Origin: Calditrichota bacterium
GTDB lineage: Bacteria; Electryoneota; RPQS01
Reading direction: 5' to 3'
DNA: 64,000 nucleotides
NCBI GenBank assembly: GCA_020637445.1
Contig: JACJVZ010000003.1
Span: 124,001 to 188,000 of the forward strand
The notes under the pieces were generated by a model. The model saw only the letters and a program-made list of their open reading frames with translations, did not search any database and was not told where the DNA came from. Positions 17,041 to 23,893 of this stretch are shown here, one piece after another. The first letter of the stretch is position 1, and the number at the start of each line of letters is the position of its first letter. A program made the position numbers and the translations under genes.

Positions 17041-17496
17041 TTACTTATACACAATATCCCAATTATACGGGATATTCGGGTCGTCGTATTCTGCGCGTTC
17101 TTCGTCGGGGTTTTTGTAGTCGTAGAGTTTGGTGGGGCAGTTGACGACGACGCTTTCGTGCTCGCTGATGCACTTCCAACCGTGGTAAACGCCTGCGGGA
17201 ATCACGATCAGCATCGGGTTGTATTCGCCGACGAAAAATTCGTTGACTTCACCCTTGGTGGGCGAATCCGCGCGCGCGTCGTAGAGCGCGACCTTGACCA
17301 TCCCCTTGACGCAGGTCATTTGGTCAGTCTGATGTTTGTGAAAGTGCCACGCCTTAACGACGCCGGGATAGTTGGTCGTCATGTAAATTTGTGCGACGGG
17401 CAAATAGTCGGGATCATCCGTGCGCAAAATTTCCATCAGCCGACCCCGCTCATCGGGCATCAGCCGCAATTTCTTAGTGATAACGTCCTTGATCAT
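17041..17496 (-). CDS. rmlC: dTDP-4-dehydrorhamnose 3,5-epimerase-like cupin
   Basis: 151 aa from the ATG at 17496; the frame extends to a GTG at 17556 that would overlap rmlD by 37 bp. Features: VITKKLRLMPDERGRLMEI, then VKAWHFHKHQTDQMTCVKG with the catalytic His region, VALYDARADSPTKGE, and IPAGVYHGWKCIS, all typical of RmlC-like cupins. It is shorter than standard RmlC (~180 aa). RmlC epimerises C3 and C5 of the 4-keto-6-deoxy sugar. Because the sequence is divergent, a related 3,5-epimerase for another deoxysugar is possible. It lies between rmlD and the HNH gene on the minus strand. Confidence 0.82.
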   Translation of the reverse strand: MIKDVITKKLRLMPDERGRLMEILRTDDPDYLPVAQIYMTTNYPGVVKAWHFHKHQTDQMTCVKGMVKVALYDARADSPTKGEVNEFFVGEYNPMLIVIPAGVYHGWKCISEHESVVVNCPTKLYDYKNPDEERAEYDDPNIPYNWDIVYK

Positions 17497-17519
17497 TTCA
17501 GTCGGAATCTTTCTATGGT

Positions 17520-18359
17520 TTAGCGTTTCAAATAGTCTTTCAAACCCTTTTCCCACGTCGGCATGTCATTGCCGATCGCTTGCGCGTAGAGCATGGGCGA
17601 CAGGCGCGAGTTGCGCGGACGCGGAGCGGGGCGCGGAAATTCTTCGGTCGAGCACGGCAGCACGTTGGTGACGATACCCGCAAGCTCAATGGCTTTCTTG
17701 GCGAATTCGTACCACGTCGTGTAACCCTGATTGGTGATGTGATAGGTGCCGAACGCGCCGCTCTCGGACAGGCGAATCAACTCGGGCACGAGATCGGAGA
17801 CGAACGTCGGCGAACCGTGCTGGTCGCTGACAATTTTCAGTTCATCGCGTTCACGCGCGAGTTTCAAAATCGTTTCGATGAAATTCGGGCCGTTCTTGCC
17901 GATCAGCCACGATACGCGCACGATGTAGTGCCACTGGCAAAGCTGGCGCACGAAACACTCGCCCGCATATTTTGATTTGCCGTAAATACTCTGCGGGTTG
18001 GCGGCATCCCACTCGTCATAGGGACCGTTTTTCGTGCCGTCAAAAATGTAGTCTGTCGAAATATAGAGCAGCGGCACGCCGAGCGATTCGGCAGCCAACG
18101 CGACATTTTGCGTGCCGATGGCGTTGACGCGCATCGCGGTGTCAATTTCAGTTTCGCACTGGTCGACTTTGGTGAAGGCCGCACAGTGGAAGATGAACTC
18201 TGGATCCGCTTCGCCGATTGCGTGCAGCACGCGCTCGCGGTTGGTGATGTCCATGTCCGGCAAATCAAAACCGACGACCTCGTCGCCTTGGTCTTCGCAG
18301 GCGAGCGAAAGTTCGCTGCCCAACATGCCGAGATAACCTGTGATGAGAACTTTGCGCAT
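17520..18359 (-). CDS. rmlD: dTDP-4-dehydrorhamnose reductase
   Basis: 279 aa SDR: VLITGYLGMLGSEL binds the NADPH, DITNRE and HCAAFTKVDQCE follow the RmlD pattern, YISTDYIFDGT and YGKSKYAGE carry the catalytic Thr, Tyr and Lys, and RVSWLIG and HITNQGYTTWYEFA are conserved. It completes dTDP-L-rhamnose synthesis by reducing the 4-keto group. The ATG is preceded directly by a family A repeat whose end (GGAAC, 5 bp before ATG) is the only Shine-Dalgarno-like sequence. Confidence 0.93.
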   Translation of the reverse strand: MRKVLITGYLGMLGSELSLACEDQGDEVVGFDLPDMDITNRERVLHAIGEADPEFIFHCAAFTKVDQCETEIDTAMRVNAIGTQNVALAAESLGVPLLYISTDYIFDGTKNGPYDEWDAANPQSIYGKSKYAGECFVRQLCQWHYIVRVSWLIGKNGPNFIETILKLARERDELKIVSDQHGSPTFVSDLVPELIRLSESGAFGTYHITNQGYTTWYEFAKKAIELAGIVTNVLPCSTEEFPRPAPRPRNSRLSPMLYAQAIGNDMPTWEKGLKDYLKR

Positions 18360-18363
18360 TTTA

Positions 18364-18404
18364 GTTCCGGCCGGGTTGCGCTATGCTTAACCCGGTTCGG
18401 CGAT
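18364..18404 (-). repeat. dispersed palindromic element, family A (copy 2), abutting the rmlD start
   Basis: On the minus strand it begins TCGCCGAACCGGGTTAAGC and ends CAACCCGGCCGGAACT, leaving 4 bp to the rmlD ATG. The arms CCGGGTT/AACCCGG pair. The same arrangement recurs at 19601-19641. Confidence 0.7.
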
Positions 18405-18450
18405 TAAATTGTTTTGCTTCTGCCAGTCGCACGCGCTCGGCGAAGTTAAG

Positions 18451-19596
18451 TTACGTTGCTTCCGCGAAACGCGGTGTGAATCGATCAATCACCAACAACA
18501 CCGCTGTTGGAATCAGCGGACCGAAATAGTTTGCGCCCTCCCACGCCGAAAGCGAATAGTCGCGCGCCTTCAAATCTCCCAGCGCGGACCAGAACATCGT
18601 GACCACCAGCGACAAAAGCGCGCATTTGATCCACGCATGCTCATCGAGTTTTGTTTTCAGCGCGAGATAGATCAAAACTATCGCCGAGCTGACGGTTGCC
18701 GTGATTTCAAGCGTTGGGCCAAGCAGACCCTTTGCCCAATAGAATCGCGTCAAGGGAAAATAGCGCTCGGGATTCCAGAGATAGAACGGCAACTGAATCA
18801 AAATGAACAGGCCGATGGCCGCGATGCCGTAGGCAAATCCGGTCTTAATCTTTTTACGCAGCAGAAATCCCGCGACGAGCGCGAGCAGATAGCCGAAGAC
18901 GATGCGCGAGGTGGTGACGCTGGCTGAAAAGAGTGCGCTAAAGAATTTTGCAATTGCGCCGCCGCCGGTCCACGCGCGATAGCTCCACAAGATTAGCAGA
19001 AGAAACGCGCAGCCCATTGCGAGCATGTCCGAACCTGTGACGGAGAGTTCCCAGACGAGCGGAGAACTGAAACACAGAATCAAAAAGAGCGTGGCGAGTT
19101 CAAGCGAACGAATACGCGAGATAACGAATGCCGTCAGCGCAACCCAGAACGGAGTGAACAGCGCGAAGAATTTGGTCAATGTGAACGGCAGCGCAATCGC
19201 GACCCACGCAGGGCCTGCGCTGACCCATTCATTCAAAAACGTTTCGCCTTCGTAGGGATTGACTCCTGCGATCAATCGCTCGCCGCCGACGATCAGCGCG
19301 TCATCCTGCGGACTCCCCCGCCCTTCTAATTTTAGAGCATCAGCGCGGGGATAGATGGTCGCATTCAGCGCAATATGCAACACGATCAGCCCGATGAACA
19401 CTGCGCGTGAACGAAACAGGCGCGCGTATTTTTCAGAATTCAGAATCTGAATGTAGGCAAAAAACGCGACAATGAAATAGATCGGAATGAAAATGTGCAG
19501 CGACTCGGGCAGATACTTGACCAGCGCGCGCAGCGAAGGAATTTGCAGCGCGTACAATAATAACCAAGGGCGCCAATCGAGAAGTGCTTGTCTCAT
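18451..19596 (-). CDS. polytopic membrane protein, GT87/DUF2029-like glycosyltransferase candidate
   Basis: 381 aa with about ten hydrophobic segments. After the second segment comes an external loop with PRADALKLEGRGSPQDDALIV and GVNPYEGETF, similar to the polyprenyl-sugar binding loop of GT-C (family 87) enzymes. WELSVTGSDMLAMGCAF gives a charged residue inside a membrane segment. GT-C enzymes use polyprenyl-phosphate sugars and act on the periplasmic side; that fits the surrounding deoxysugar genes. The exact family is not certain. A family A repeat lies 4 bp upstream of the ATG and provides GGAAC as ribosome binding site. Confidence 0.7.
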   Translation of the reverse strand: MRQALLDWRPWLLLYALQIPSLRALVKYLPESLHIFIPIYFIVAFFAYIQILNSEKYARLFRSRAVFIGLIVLHIALNATIYPRADALKLEGRGSPQDDALIVGGERLIAGVNPYEGETFLNEWVSAGPAWVAIALPFTLTKFFALFTPFWVALTAFVISRIRSLELATLFLILCFSSPLVWELSVTGSDMLAMGCAFLLLILWSYRAWTGGGAIAKFFSALFSASVTTSRIVFGYLLALVAGFLLRKKIKTGFAYGIAAIGLFILIQLPFYLWNPERYFPLTRFYWAKGLLGPTLEITATVSSAIVLIYLALKTKLDEHAWIKCALLSLVVTMFWSALGDLKARDYSLSAWEGANYFGPLIPTAVLLVIDRFTPRFAEAT

Positions 19597-19600
19597 TCAA

Positions 19601-19641
19601 GTTCCGGCCGGGTTGCGCTTCGCTTAACCCAGCTCGGCGAA
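19601..19641 (-). repeat. dispersed palindromic element, family A (copy 3), abutting a start codon
   Basis: GTTCCGGCCGGGTTGCGC, then CTTAACCCAGCTCGGCGA. It is nearly identical to the copy at 18364-18404 and has the same orientation and the same distance to the ATG of the gene at 18451-19596. Confidence 0.7.
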
Positions 19642-19670
19642 AACACTCAGAAGTACTCGTTTCATTTCGG

Positions 19671-19717
19671 ATTCCGGCGGGGAACCGCGCTGACGCGCTT
19701 AATTCCCGCTCGGCGAA
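19671..19717 (+). repeat. dispersed palindromic element, family A (copy 4)
   Basis: ATTCCGGCGGGGAACCGC, then GCGCTTAATTCCCGCTCGG. The inner arms have changed together (GGCGGGGA/TTCCCGC) compared with the copies at 24.8-25.5 kb. Confidence 0.65.
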
Positions 19718-19736
19718 TCACATTCGTTCGGCAATC

Positions 19737-19764
19737 TGCGGGCGGATTGCCATCCGCCCCTACA
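19737..19764 (+). repeat. small palindromic element, family D (copy 1)
   Basis: GGGCGGATTGCCATCCGCCC followed by CTACA. It forms a GGCGGAT/ATCCGCC hairpin. A covarying copy is at 24751-24777. Confidence 0.6.
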
Positions 19765-19765
19765 G

Positions 19766-20500
19766 TTATTCGAGAGAATAACTTGCCTTCACTACCGCAG
19801 TGATGTCTTTTTCTTTAGACGACGTGTCGTAGTAGCCGTAGTCGGAGACATCGGTCGAGTTGCGCGGAGTGACTTGGAAGACGCCCATGCGCGCGTCGCG
19901 GAGTTCGCCGAGCTTCGCGCCGGAGGATTCGGCCATGACTTTGGCGCGTTCGGTCGCGTCCTTCATCGCTTCGCCGAGCATTTCGATGCGCATGTCTGCG
20001 AGTTTGGTGTAAAGATATTGCGCGCCCCAACCGGAGAACGGCACGCCTTCGCTGATGAGTTCGTCGGATTTCTTGATCAGATTTTCAATCGCATCGACAC
20101 GCGGCGAACGGATTTCGAAATTTTGCGTGACGCGATAGCCGAGCACGCGGCCCGTTTGATATCCGTTTTGATTGTACTCGATGATCTGATCGCTCGACAC
20201 AGGCTTCATAGTGATTTCCGAGTCGGGCACACCATTGTCCTTGAAGAAACGCGCGAGCCGCTCCGTATGTTTCTGCACGGCGCGGTAGGCTTCCTGCTGC
20301 GTGCTCTCTTGCGCATTCAGATTGCCGGACCAGATAATCAAGTCCGACACGATGGGCCGCTTGGCCGAACCGGTGACGGCAATCGTGTCGCCGACCTTGC
20401 GCATCTCGATCAGTTGATGCCCAAGAATCCAAGCCGCCGCAACAATCGCGATAGCGACGAAGAACAGACCGCCGGAGTTATCTTTTGTGGGAGTGGACAT
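19766..20500 (-). CDS. SIMPL (DUF541) domain protein, membrane-anchored
   Basis: 244 aa. MSTPTKDN-SGGLFFVAIAIVAAAWILGHQLIEM gives an N-terminal membrane anchor. The SIMPL domain starts TIAVTGSAKRPIVSDLIIWSG, continues DSEITMKPVSSDQIIEYNQN and YRVTQNFEIRSPRVDAIENL, and ends with ATERAKVMAESSGAKLGELRDA, the family's Ala-rich signature. SIMPL proteins are periplasmic or surface proteins of poorly known function (oxidative stress, signalling). I used the ATG at 20500; an earlier in-frame start at 20530 lies inside the repeat element. Confidence 0.88.
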   Translation of the reverse strand: MSTPTKDNSGGLFFVAIAIVAAAWILGHQLIEMRKVGDTIAVTGSAKRPIVSDLIIWSGNLNAQESTQQEAYRAVQKHTERLARFFKDNGVPDSEITMKPVSSDQIIEYNQNGYQTGRVLGYRVTQNFEIRSPRVDAIENLIKKSDELISEGVPFSGWGAQYLYTKLADMRIEMLGEAMKDATERAKVMAESSGAKLGELRDARMGVFQVTPRNSTDVSDYGYYDTSSKEKDITAVVKASYSLE

Positions 20501-20521
20501 TCCAATATCTCTCAGTTCTAT

Positions 20522-20550
20522 ATCTGTCATCCTGAACGTAGTGAAGGATC
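20522..20550 (+). repeat. family B repeat, left arm flanking the GIY-YIG gene
   Basis: ATCTGTCATCCTGAACGTAG then TGAAGGATC, 29 bp. It is a perfect inverted copy of 20887-20915. It also encodes the last codons and the stop of the GIY-YIG gene (minus strand). Confidence 0.8.
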
Positions 20551-20859
20551 CCTCTGAAAATCTTCAGGTGCGAACCAGTCCGCCGCGAGATCTTTCCACT
20601 CCGGGTTTACAGATTCAATAAGTTCTATTTTTCTCTTTCGAAGCCAGCCCTTGAGTTGTTTCTCGCGACCAATAGCCCAATGCACACTGTCTGTCGACTC
20701 AAAATACACAAGTTTCGTCAAATTGTAGCGTTTCGTGAAACCTTCGATGAGTTTCTGCTTGTGCTCGAAGACTCGTTTCTCGAGTTTGCTTGTCATGCCT
20801 ATATACAGAACGCAGGAAGGCCCTGACATGATGTAAACGTAGTAATGATGCTCCTTCAA
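20527..20859 (-). CDS. GIY-YIG single-domain endonuclease
   Basis: 110 aa. HYYVYIMSGPSCVLYIGMTS is the GIY-YIG core (YVY, then YIG). The Arg of the family is in LEKRVFEHKQKLIEGFTKRY; a Glu in AIGREKQLKGWLRKRKIELI is the probable metal ligand. The downstream NPEWKDLA is typical of the stand-alone family. The C-terminal residues QRDPSLRSG are encoded by the flanking repeat. The only start at the right place is TTG at 20859 without a good ribosome binding site; the frame is open from a TGA inside the right-hand repeat. The nuclease lies between perfect 29-bp inverted repeats, which suggests the two belong together as a small mobile unit. Confidence 0.85.
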   Translation of the reverse strand: MKEHHYYVYIMSGPSCVLYIGMTSKLEKRVFEHKQKLIEGFTKRYNLTKLVYFESTDSVHWAIGREKQLKGWLRKRKIELIESVNPEWKDLAADWFAPEDFQRDPSLRSG

Positions 20860-20886
20860 GCTCGTGTTGCCACAGTTTTGCGGAGA

Positions 20887-20915
20887 GATCCTTCACTACG
20901 TTCAGGATGACAGAT
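20887..20915 (-). repeat. family B repeat, right arm flanking the GIY-YIG gene
   Basis: Reverse complement of 20522-20550 over 29 bp without mismatch. The distance between outer edges is 394 bp. Confidence 0.8.
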
Positions 20916-20931
20916 GCGGAAACATTCCCCC

Positions 20932-21678
20932 CTAAAACCAATTCTCCTTCAACTCAGGCTTAACCTGTTCCGCCACCAACCGCGAAGCGCGATACAGCGA
21001 CGGAAACGTCCCGGCATCCGTCCACCAGCCTTCAATCGTGGAAGACGTCAGCGAGCCTTCGCGGAGGTAGGCGTTGTTGACGTCGGTGATTTCCAGTTCG
21101 CCGCGGGCGGAGGGTTTCAGGGTGCGGATGATTTCGTAGACGTGCGCGTCGTACATGTAGACGCCGATGACCGCGAGATTGGATTTGGGCGCGCGCGGTT
21201 TTTCTTCGATGGACAGGACCTTGCCGCTTCCGTCGACTTCGGCGACGCCGAATCTGTGCGGGTCGTGGACTTCTTTCAGCAAAATTTTCGCGCCCTTCTT
21301 CTGGGCTTTGAACTCATCGACGTGCGGCTTGATGGTGTTTTCCAAAATGTTGTCACCGAGAATCACGCAGATCGAATCGTCGCCGGTGAATTCGCGGGCC
21401 AAACGGAGCGCGTCGGCGATGCCGCCTTCACCCTCTTGATAGGCATAGTTGATGAAATTCAGGCCGAACGCCTTGCCGTTGCCGAGTAGATTCAAAAAGT
21501 CGCCGGCATAGTGACCGCCGGTGACGACGACGATTTCGTCAATGCCTGCATCGACGAGCGTCTGAATCGGAAAGTAGATCATCGGCCGGTCGTAGACGGG
21601 CAGCAGATGTTTGTTTGTGATCTTGGTCAGGGGCAGCATGCGCGTGCCGAGACCACCTGCGAGAATTACGCCTTTCAT
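20932..21678 (-). CDS. rmlA: glucose-1-phosphate thymidylyltransferase-type nucleotidyltransferase (short form)
   Basis: 248 aa. KGVILAGGLGTRMLPLTKIT is the nucleotide-binding signature; KHLLPVYDRPMIYFPIQTL, VILGDNIL, EEKPRAPKSNLAVIG-VYMYD and GELEITDVN are RmlA motifs; TIEGWWTDAGTFPSL is the product-binding end. It makes dTDP-glucose from glucose-1-phosphate and dTTP, the first step towards dTDP-rhamnose. It is ~40 residues shorter than enterobacterial RmlA, lacking the C-terminal helices that form the allosteric site. It is separated from rmlBCD by several genes and repeats on the same strand. Confidence 0.92.
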   Translation of the reverse strand: MKGVILAGGLGTRMLPLTKITNKHLLPVYDRPMIYFPIQTLVDAGIDEIVVVTGGHYAGDFLNLLGNGKAFGLNFINYAYQEGEGGIADALRLAREFTGDDSICVILGDNILENTIKPHVDEFKAQKKGAKILLKEVHDPHRFGVAEVDGSGKVLSIEEKPRAPKSNLAVIGVYMYDAHVYEIIRTLKPSARGELEITDVNNAYLREGSLTSSTIEGWWTDAGTFPSLYRASRLVAEQVKPELKENWF

Positions 21679-21745
21679 AAGCGGATCAAAGGGGGGTTAT
21701 GTGAAGAAAAATTACAAATCGAAAAATGGGAAATATCAAATGTCG

Positions 21746-21766
21746 TCATCCTGAACGTAGTGAAGG
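21746..21766 (+). repeat. family B repeat (solitary copy)
   Basis: TCATCCTGAACGTAGTGAAG plus GA. It lies 68 bp upstream of the rmlA start. No nuclease gene is linked to it. Confidence 0.7.
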
Positions 21767-21869
21767 ACCTCTCTGGAGAGTTCAGAGTGATCCATCAGCC
21801 GCAGCGGCTTCAGGATGACAAGCGCTCTGGACCTTACACTCCGGCACTTACCTCTTACCTTCTCACCGC

Positions 21870-21945
21870 CATTGCGGGTGTGGACACCCACAACGGCGAT
21901 CAAAGGCATATTGCTCCGCCGTTGTCGGTCTCCAGACCGGCAATG
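21870..21945. repeat. family C element: two hairpins inside a long imperfect inverted repeat
   Basis: Left arm 21870-21898 (CATTGCGGGTGTGGACACCC, then ACAACGGCG) and right arm 21917-21945 pair over 29 bp with four mismatches. Each arm also forms its own hairpin (GGGTGTGGACACCC and CGGTCTCCAGACCG). Confidence 0.65.
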
Positions 21946-21955
21946 GCAGAAATCG

Positions 21956-22390
21956 TCAAGTTCTAGCCTTCATTTCTTGCCCACGAACAATCACGAAAGC
22001 GATCAGCGACACCAAGAAGAACACCAGCAGCGCCCACGCGATGCCTTGGATCGTGCCGACGATGGAACGGTAAATCTCGAGTGTCCATGTTTCGTTGTTT
22101 AGGATCGGAGGCTGCCATGTTTGGTCTTCGTGGGTCTTCTCGACTCCGGGTTTGTCGACCCAGCGGCCTTGCGAGCCATCCGTGTACTGCTCGAGTTTAT
22201 AAAGGTTTACTCCCGAGCTGACACCGACGACGATCACTGCGAACATAATGTAGCGCTGCCACGCGGACGAAATTTCGTCACGCAGAACGCGGGTGAGGAT
22301 ACCGCCGATAGATTTGCGAAAGATGAGCGCCACGATTGTGCTGGTCACGAGGGACGTTAGAAGTGTGGCGAAGAGAAGGGAGAAAAACAT
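21956..22390 (-). CDS. small membrane protein of unknown function
   Basis: 144 aa. Three hydrophobic segments are visible: at the N-terminus (FFSLLFATLLTSLVTSTIVALIF), around residue 50 (YIMFAVIVVGVSSGVNLY) and near the C-terminus (GIAWALLVFFLVSLIAFVIV). A polar stretch with HEDQTWQPPILNNETWTLEIYR lies between the last two. I recognise no family. No ribosome binding site is obvious before the ATG at 22390. The composition is normal for an integral membrane protein, so it is probably real. Confidence 0.65.
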   Translation of the reverse strand: MFFSLLFATLLTSLVTSTIVALIFRKSIGGILTRVLRDEISSAWQRYIMFAVIVVGVSSGVNLYKLEQYTDGSQGRWVDKPGVEKTHEDQTWQPPILNNETWTLEIYRSIVGTIQGIAWALLVFFLVSLIAFVIVRGQEMKART

Positions 22391-22498
22391 GGCGGCGAGA
22401 AAATATGAAATATGAAGTATGAAATATGAAAGCCGAAAACTGCTTCCAAAACTCCAAGCTATCGCGTCAGCACATTGGGTCCAGCGGCACGCTCGTGG

Positions 22499-22870
22499 TT
22501 AAAAGTGTAGGTCGCCGCCGACCAGCGCGCCGGGTTCGACATGCGGGCCATTCAAAATTTGGCGGCGCATCGAATCCTCAATGTCATCCAGATAGAAATT
22601 CCACTCGCGGTGGTCTTCCGGTTTTAGGCCTTGCTCGACAATACGGACCCGCTTGACGAGGTCCAAATCTTCCTTAGGAACTTTGTGCCGCGGCAAAAGG
22701 ATTCCCAGTACGTGCATGGTTTTGCTTCCGGACTCTTGTATAATCAGACACTTCCGGTCCGACACTTGACCGTAGCCCCAACCGTCCGCCGAGAACGAGC
22801 GAATCGACGCCTCGGGTCTTGTTAGATAGATATTCAAACGGCAGGTATTCTCGGAAATTTTGCCGAGCAC
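22499..22870 (-). CDS. hypothetical protein
   Basis: About 123 aa; the GTG at 22870 is preceded by GGAGG, while the frame is open to a GTG at 22885. Stretches such as CRLNIYLTRPEASIRSFSAD, CLIIQESGSKTMHVLGILLP and VPKEDLDLVKRVRIVEQGL look like a small alpha/beta protein. It has no signal peptide or membrane segment. I recognise no family. It may be a remnant, since its flanks contain no clear promoter. Confidence 0.5.
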   Translation of the reverse strand: MLGKISENTCRLNIYLTRPEASIRSFSADGWGYGQVSDRKCLIIQESGSKTMHVLGILLPRHKVPKEDLDLVKRVRIVEQGLKPEDHREWNFYLDDIEDSMRRQILNGPHVEPGALVGGDLHF

Positions 22871-23006
22871 GGGGCCTCCAGACACGTTAGCAATTCAATC
22901 GGCGTACTCCACCGATGATGGAGCAAAGCAAGTGAAAAAGTTACGGATTCCTCGCTGGAGAGTCAAGCTAACTTCCTCTCTTTTCTTAGCTTGAGGTCTG
23001 TTTCGC

Positions 23007-23035
23007 TTGCATTTCGACAGTGGGAAAGGTACCTT
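23007..23035 (+). promoter_or_regulatory. possible promoter of the DUF2520-type gene, close to leaderless
   Basis: TTGCAT, 17-bp spacer, TACCTT, only 6 bp before the ATG at 23042. The -10 box is weak, so this is a tentative call. Confidence 0.35.
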
Positions 23036-23041
23036 GTCGGA

Positions 23042-23893
23042 ATGGCAAAAACACGATTTGTATTGATTGGTCCGGGCGCAGTCGGAAAAGTGCTGGCTCG
23101 TCGGTTGGCAGCTTCGGGATGGCAATGCGCAGGAGTGTGCGGACGCGGGTCGGCGGCGGGACGACGGTTGGCCAAGGAGTTGGGAGCTCCCTACTGGAAC
23201 TCGGTAGAGAAAATCGAGCTAAAGAGCGGCTTCATTCTGCTTCCGGTCGGCACGCATATGATTGCGCCCATCGCCAACGAGCTTTCGAAACTCCCCCTCA
23301 ACTGGCCGAAGATTTCGGTGCTGCATCACAGTGGGGTACTGGACACAAAGCCGCTCGCGCCGCTTCAAAAGGTCGGCGCAACAGTGGGAGCGTGCCATCC
23401 GTTCATGACCTTTCCGAGGTTCGGCGGAAAGGTCAAGGCAGGCTCGAAAGAAGATCGCAACGACCCCAAGTATCCGCCGTTCTTCGGAATTGACGGGGAC
23501 GAAAGGGGATTGGCAGCCTGTCAGAAGGTTGTCAAAGCCTGTAAAAGCAATAGTTTTGTCGTCAAAGGCGGGGATAGAGTGGCCTATCATGCGGCGGCGG
23601 TGATGGCCTGTACTTTGTTGGGTGCGAACATCGCCATGTCAGTTGATATTCTTAGGAAAGTAGGAATTTCCGAAAAGTCGGCTCGTGATGCGGTCATGTC
23701 GATCGCGCAGGAGACTTTGGCTAATTTCTCAGAATTTGGCATCGAGAAGTCGTGGACTGGCCCACCCGTTCGCGGCGACCGCAAGACGGTTGCGGCGCAT
23801 ACCAAAGCGATTCGCAAGGTCAGCCCCGAGACGGCCAAAGTCTACAAATCGCTGTCTGAATGGGTGATGCGCCACGCAGCCAAGCGCACATGA
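23042..23893 (+). CDS. Rossmann-fold / DUF2520 domain dehydrogenase-like protein
   Basis: 283 aa. TRFVLIGPGAVGKVLARRLA is a GxGxxG NAD(P)-binding start. ISVLHHSGVLDTKPL and GACHPFMTF match the conserved middle of the Rossmann-like/DUF2520 family (H-S-G and HP). The C-terminal half (VAYHAAAVMACTLLGANIAM, then ARDAVMSIAQETLANF) is the helical DUF2520 domain. The family resembles ketopantoate or pyrroline-carboxylate reductases, but the substrate is not known. The gene ends in an ATGA overlap with the CPBP protease gene. Confidence 0.87.
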   Translation: MAKTRFVLIGPGAVGKVLARRLAASGWQCAGVCGRGSAAGRRLAKELGAPYWNSVEKIELKSGFILLPVGTHMIAPIANELSKLPLNWPKISVLHHSGVLDTKPLAPLQKVGATVGACHPFMTFPRFGGKVKAGSKEDRNDPKYPPFFGIDGDERGLAACQKVVKACKSNSFVVKGGDRVAYHAAAVMACTLLGANIAMSVDILRKVGISEKSARDAVMSIAQETLANFSEFGIEKSWTGPPVRGDRKTVAAHTKAIRKVSPETAKVYKSLSEWVMRHAAKRT

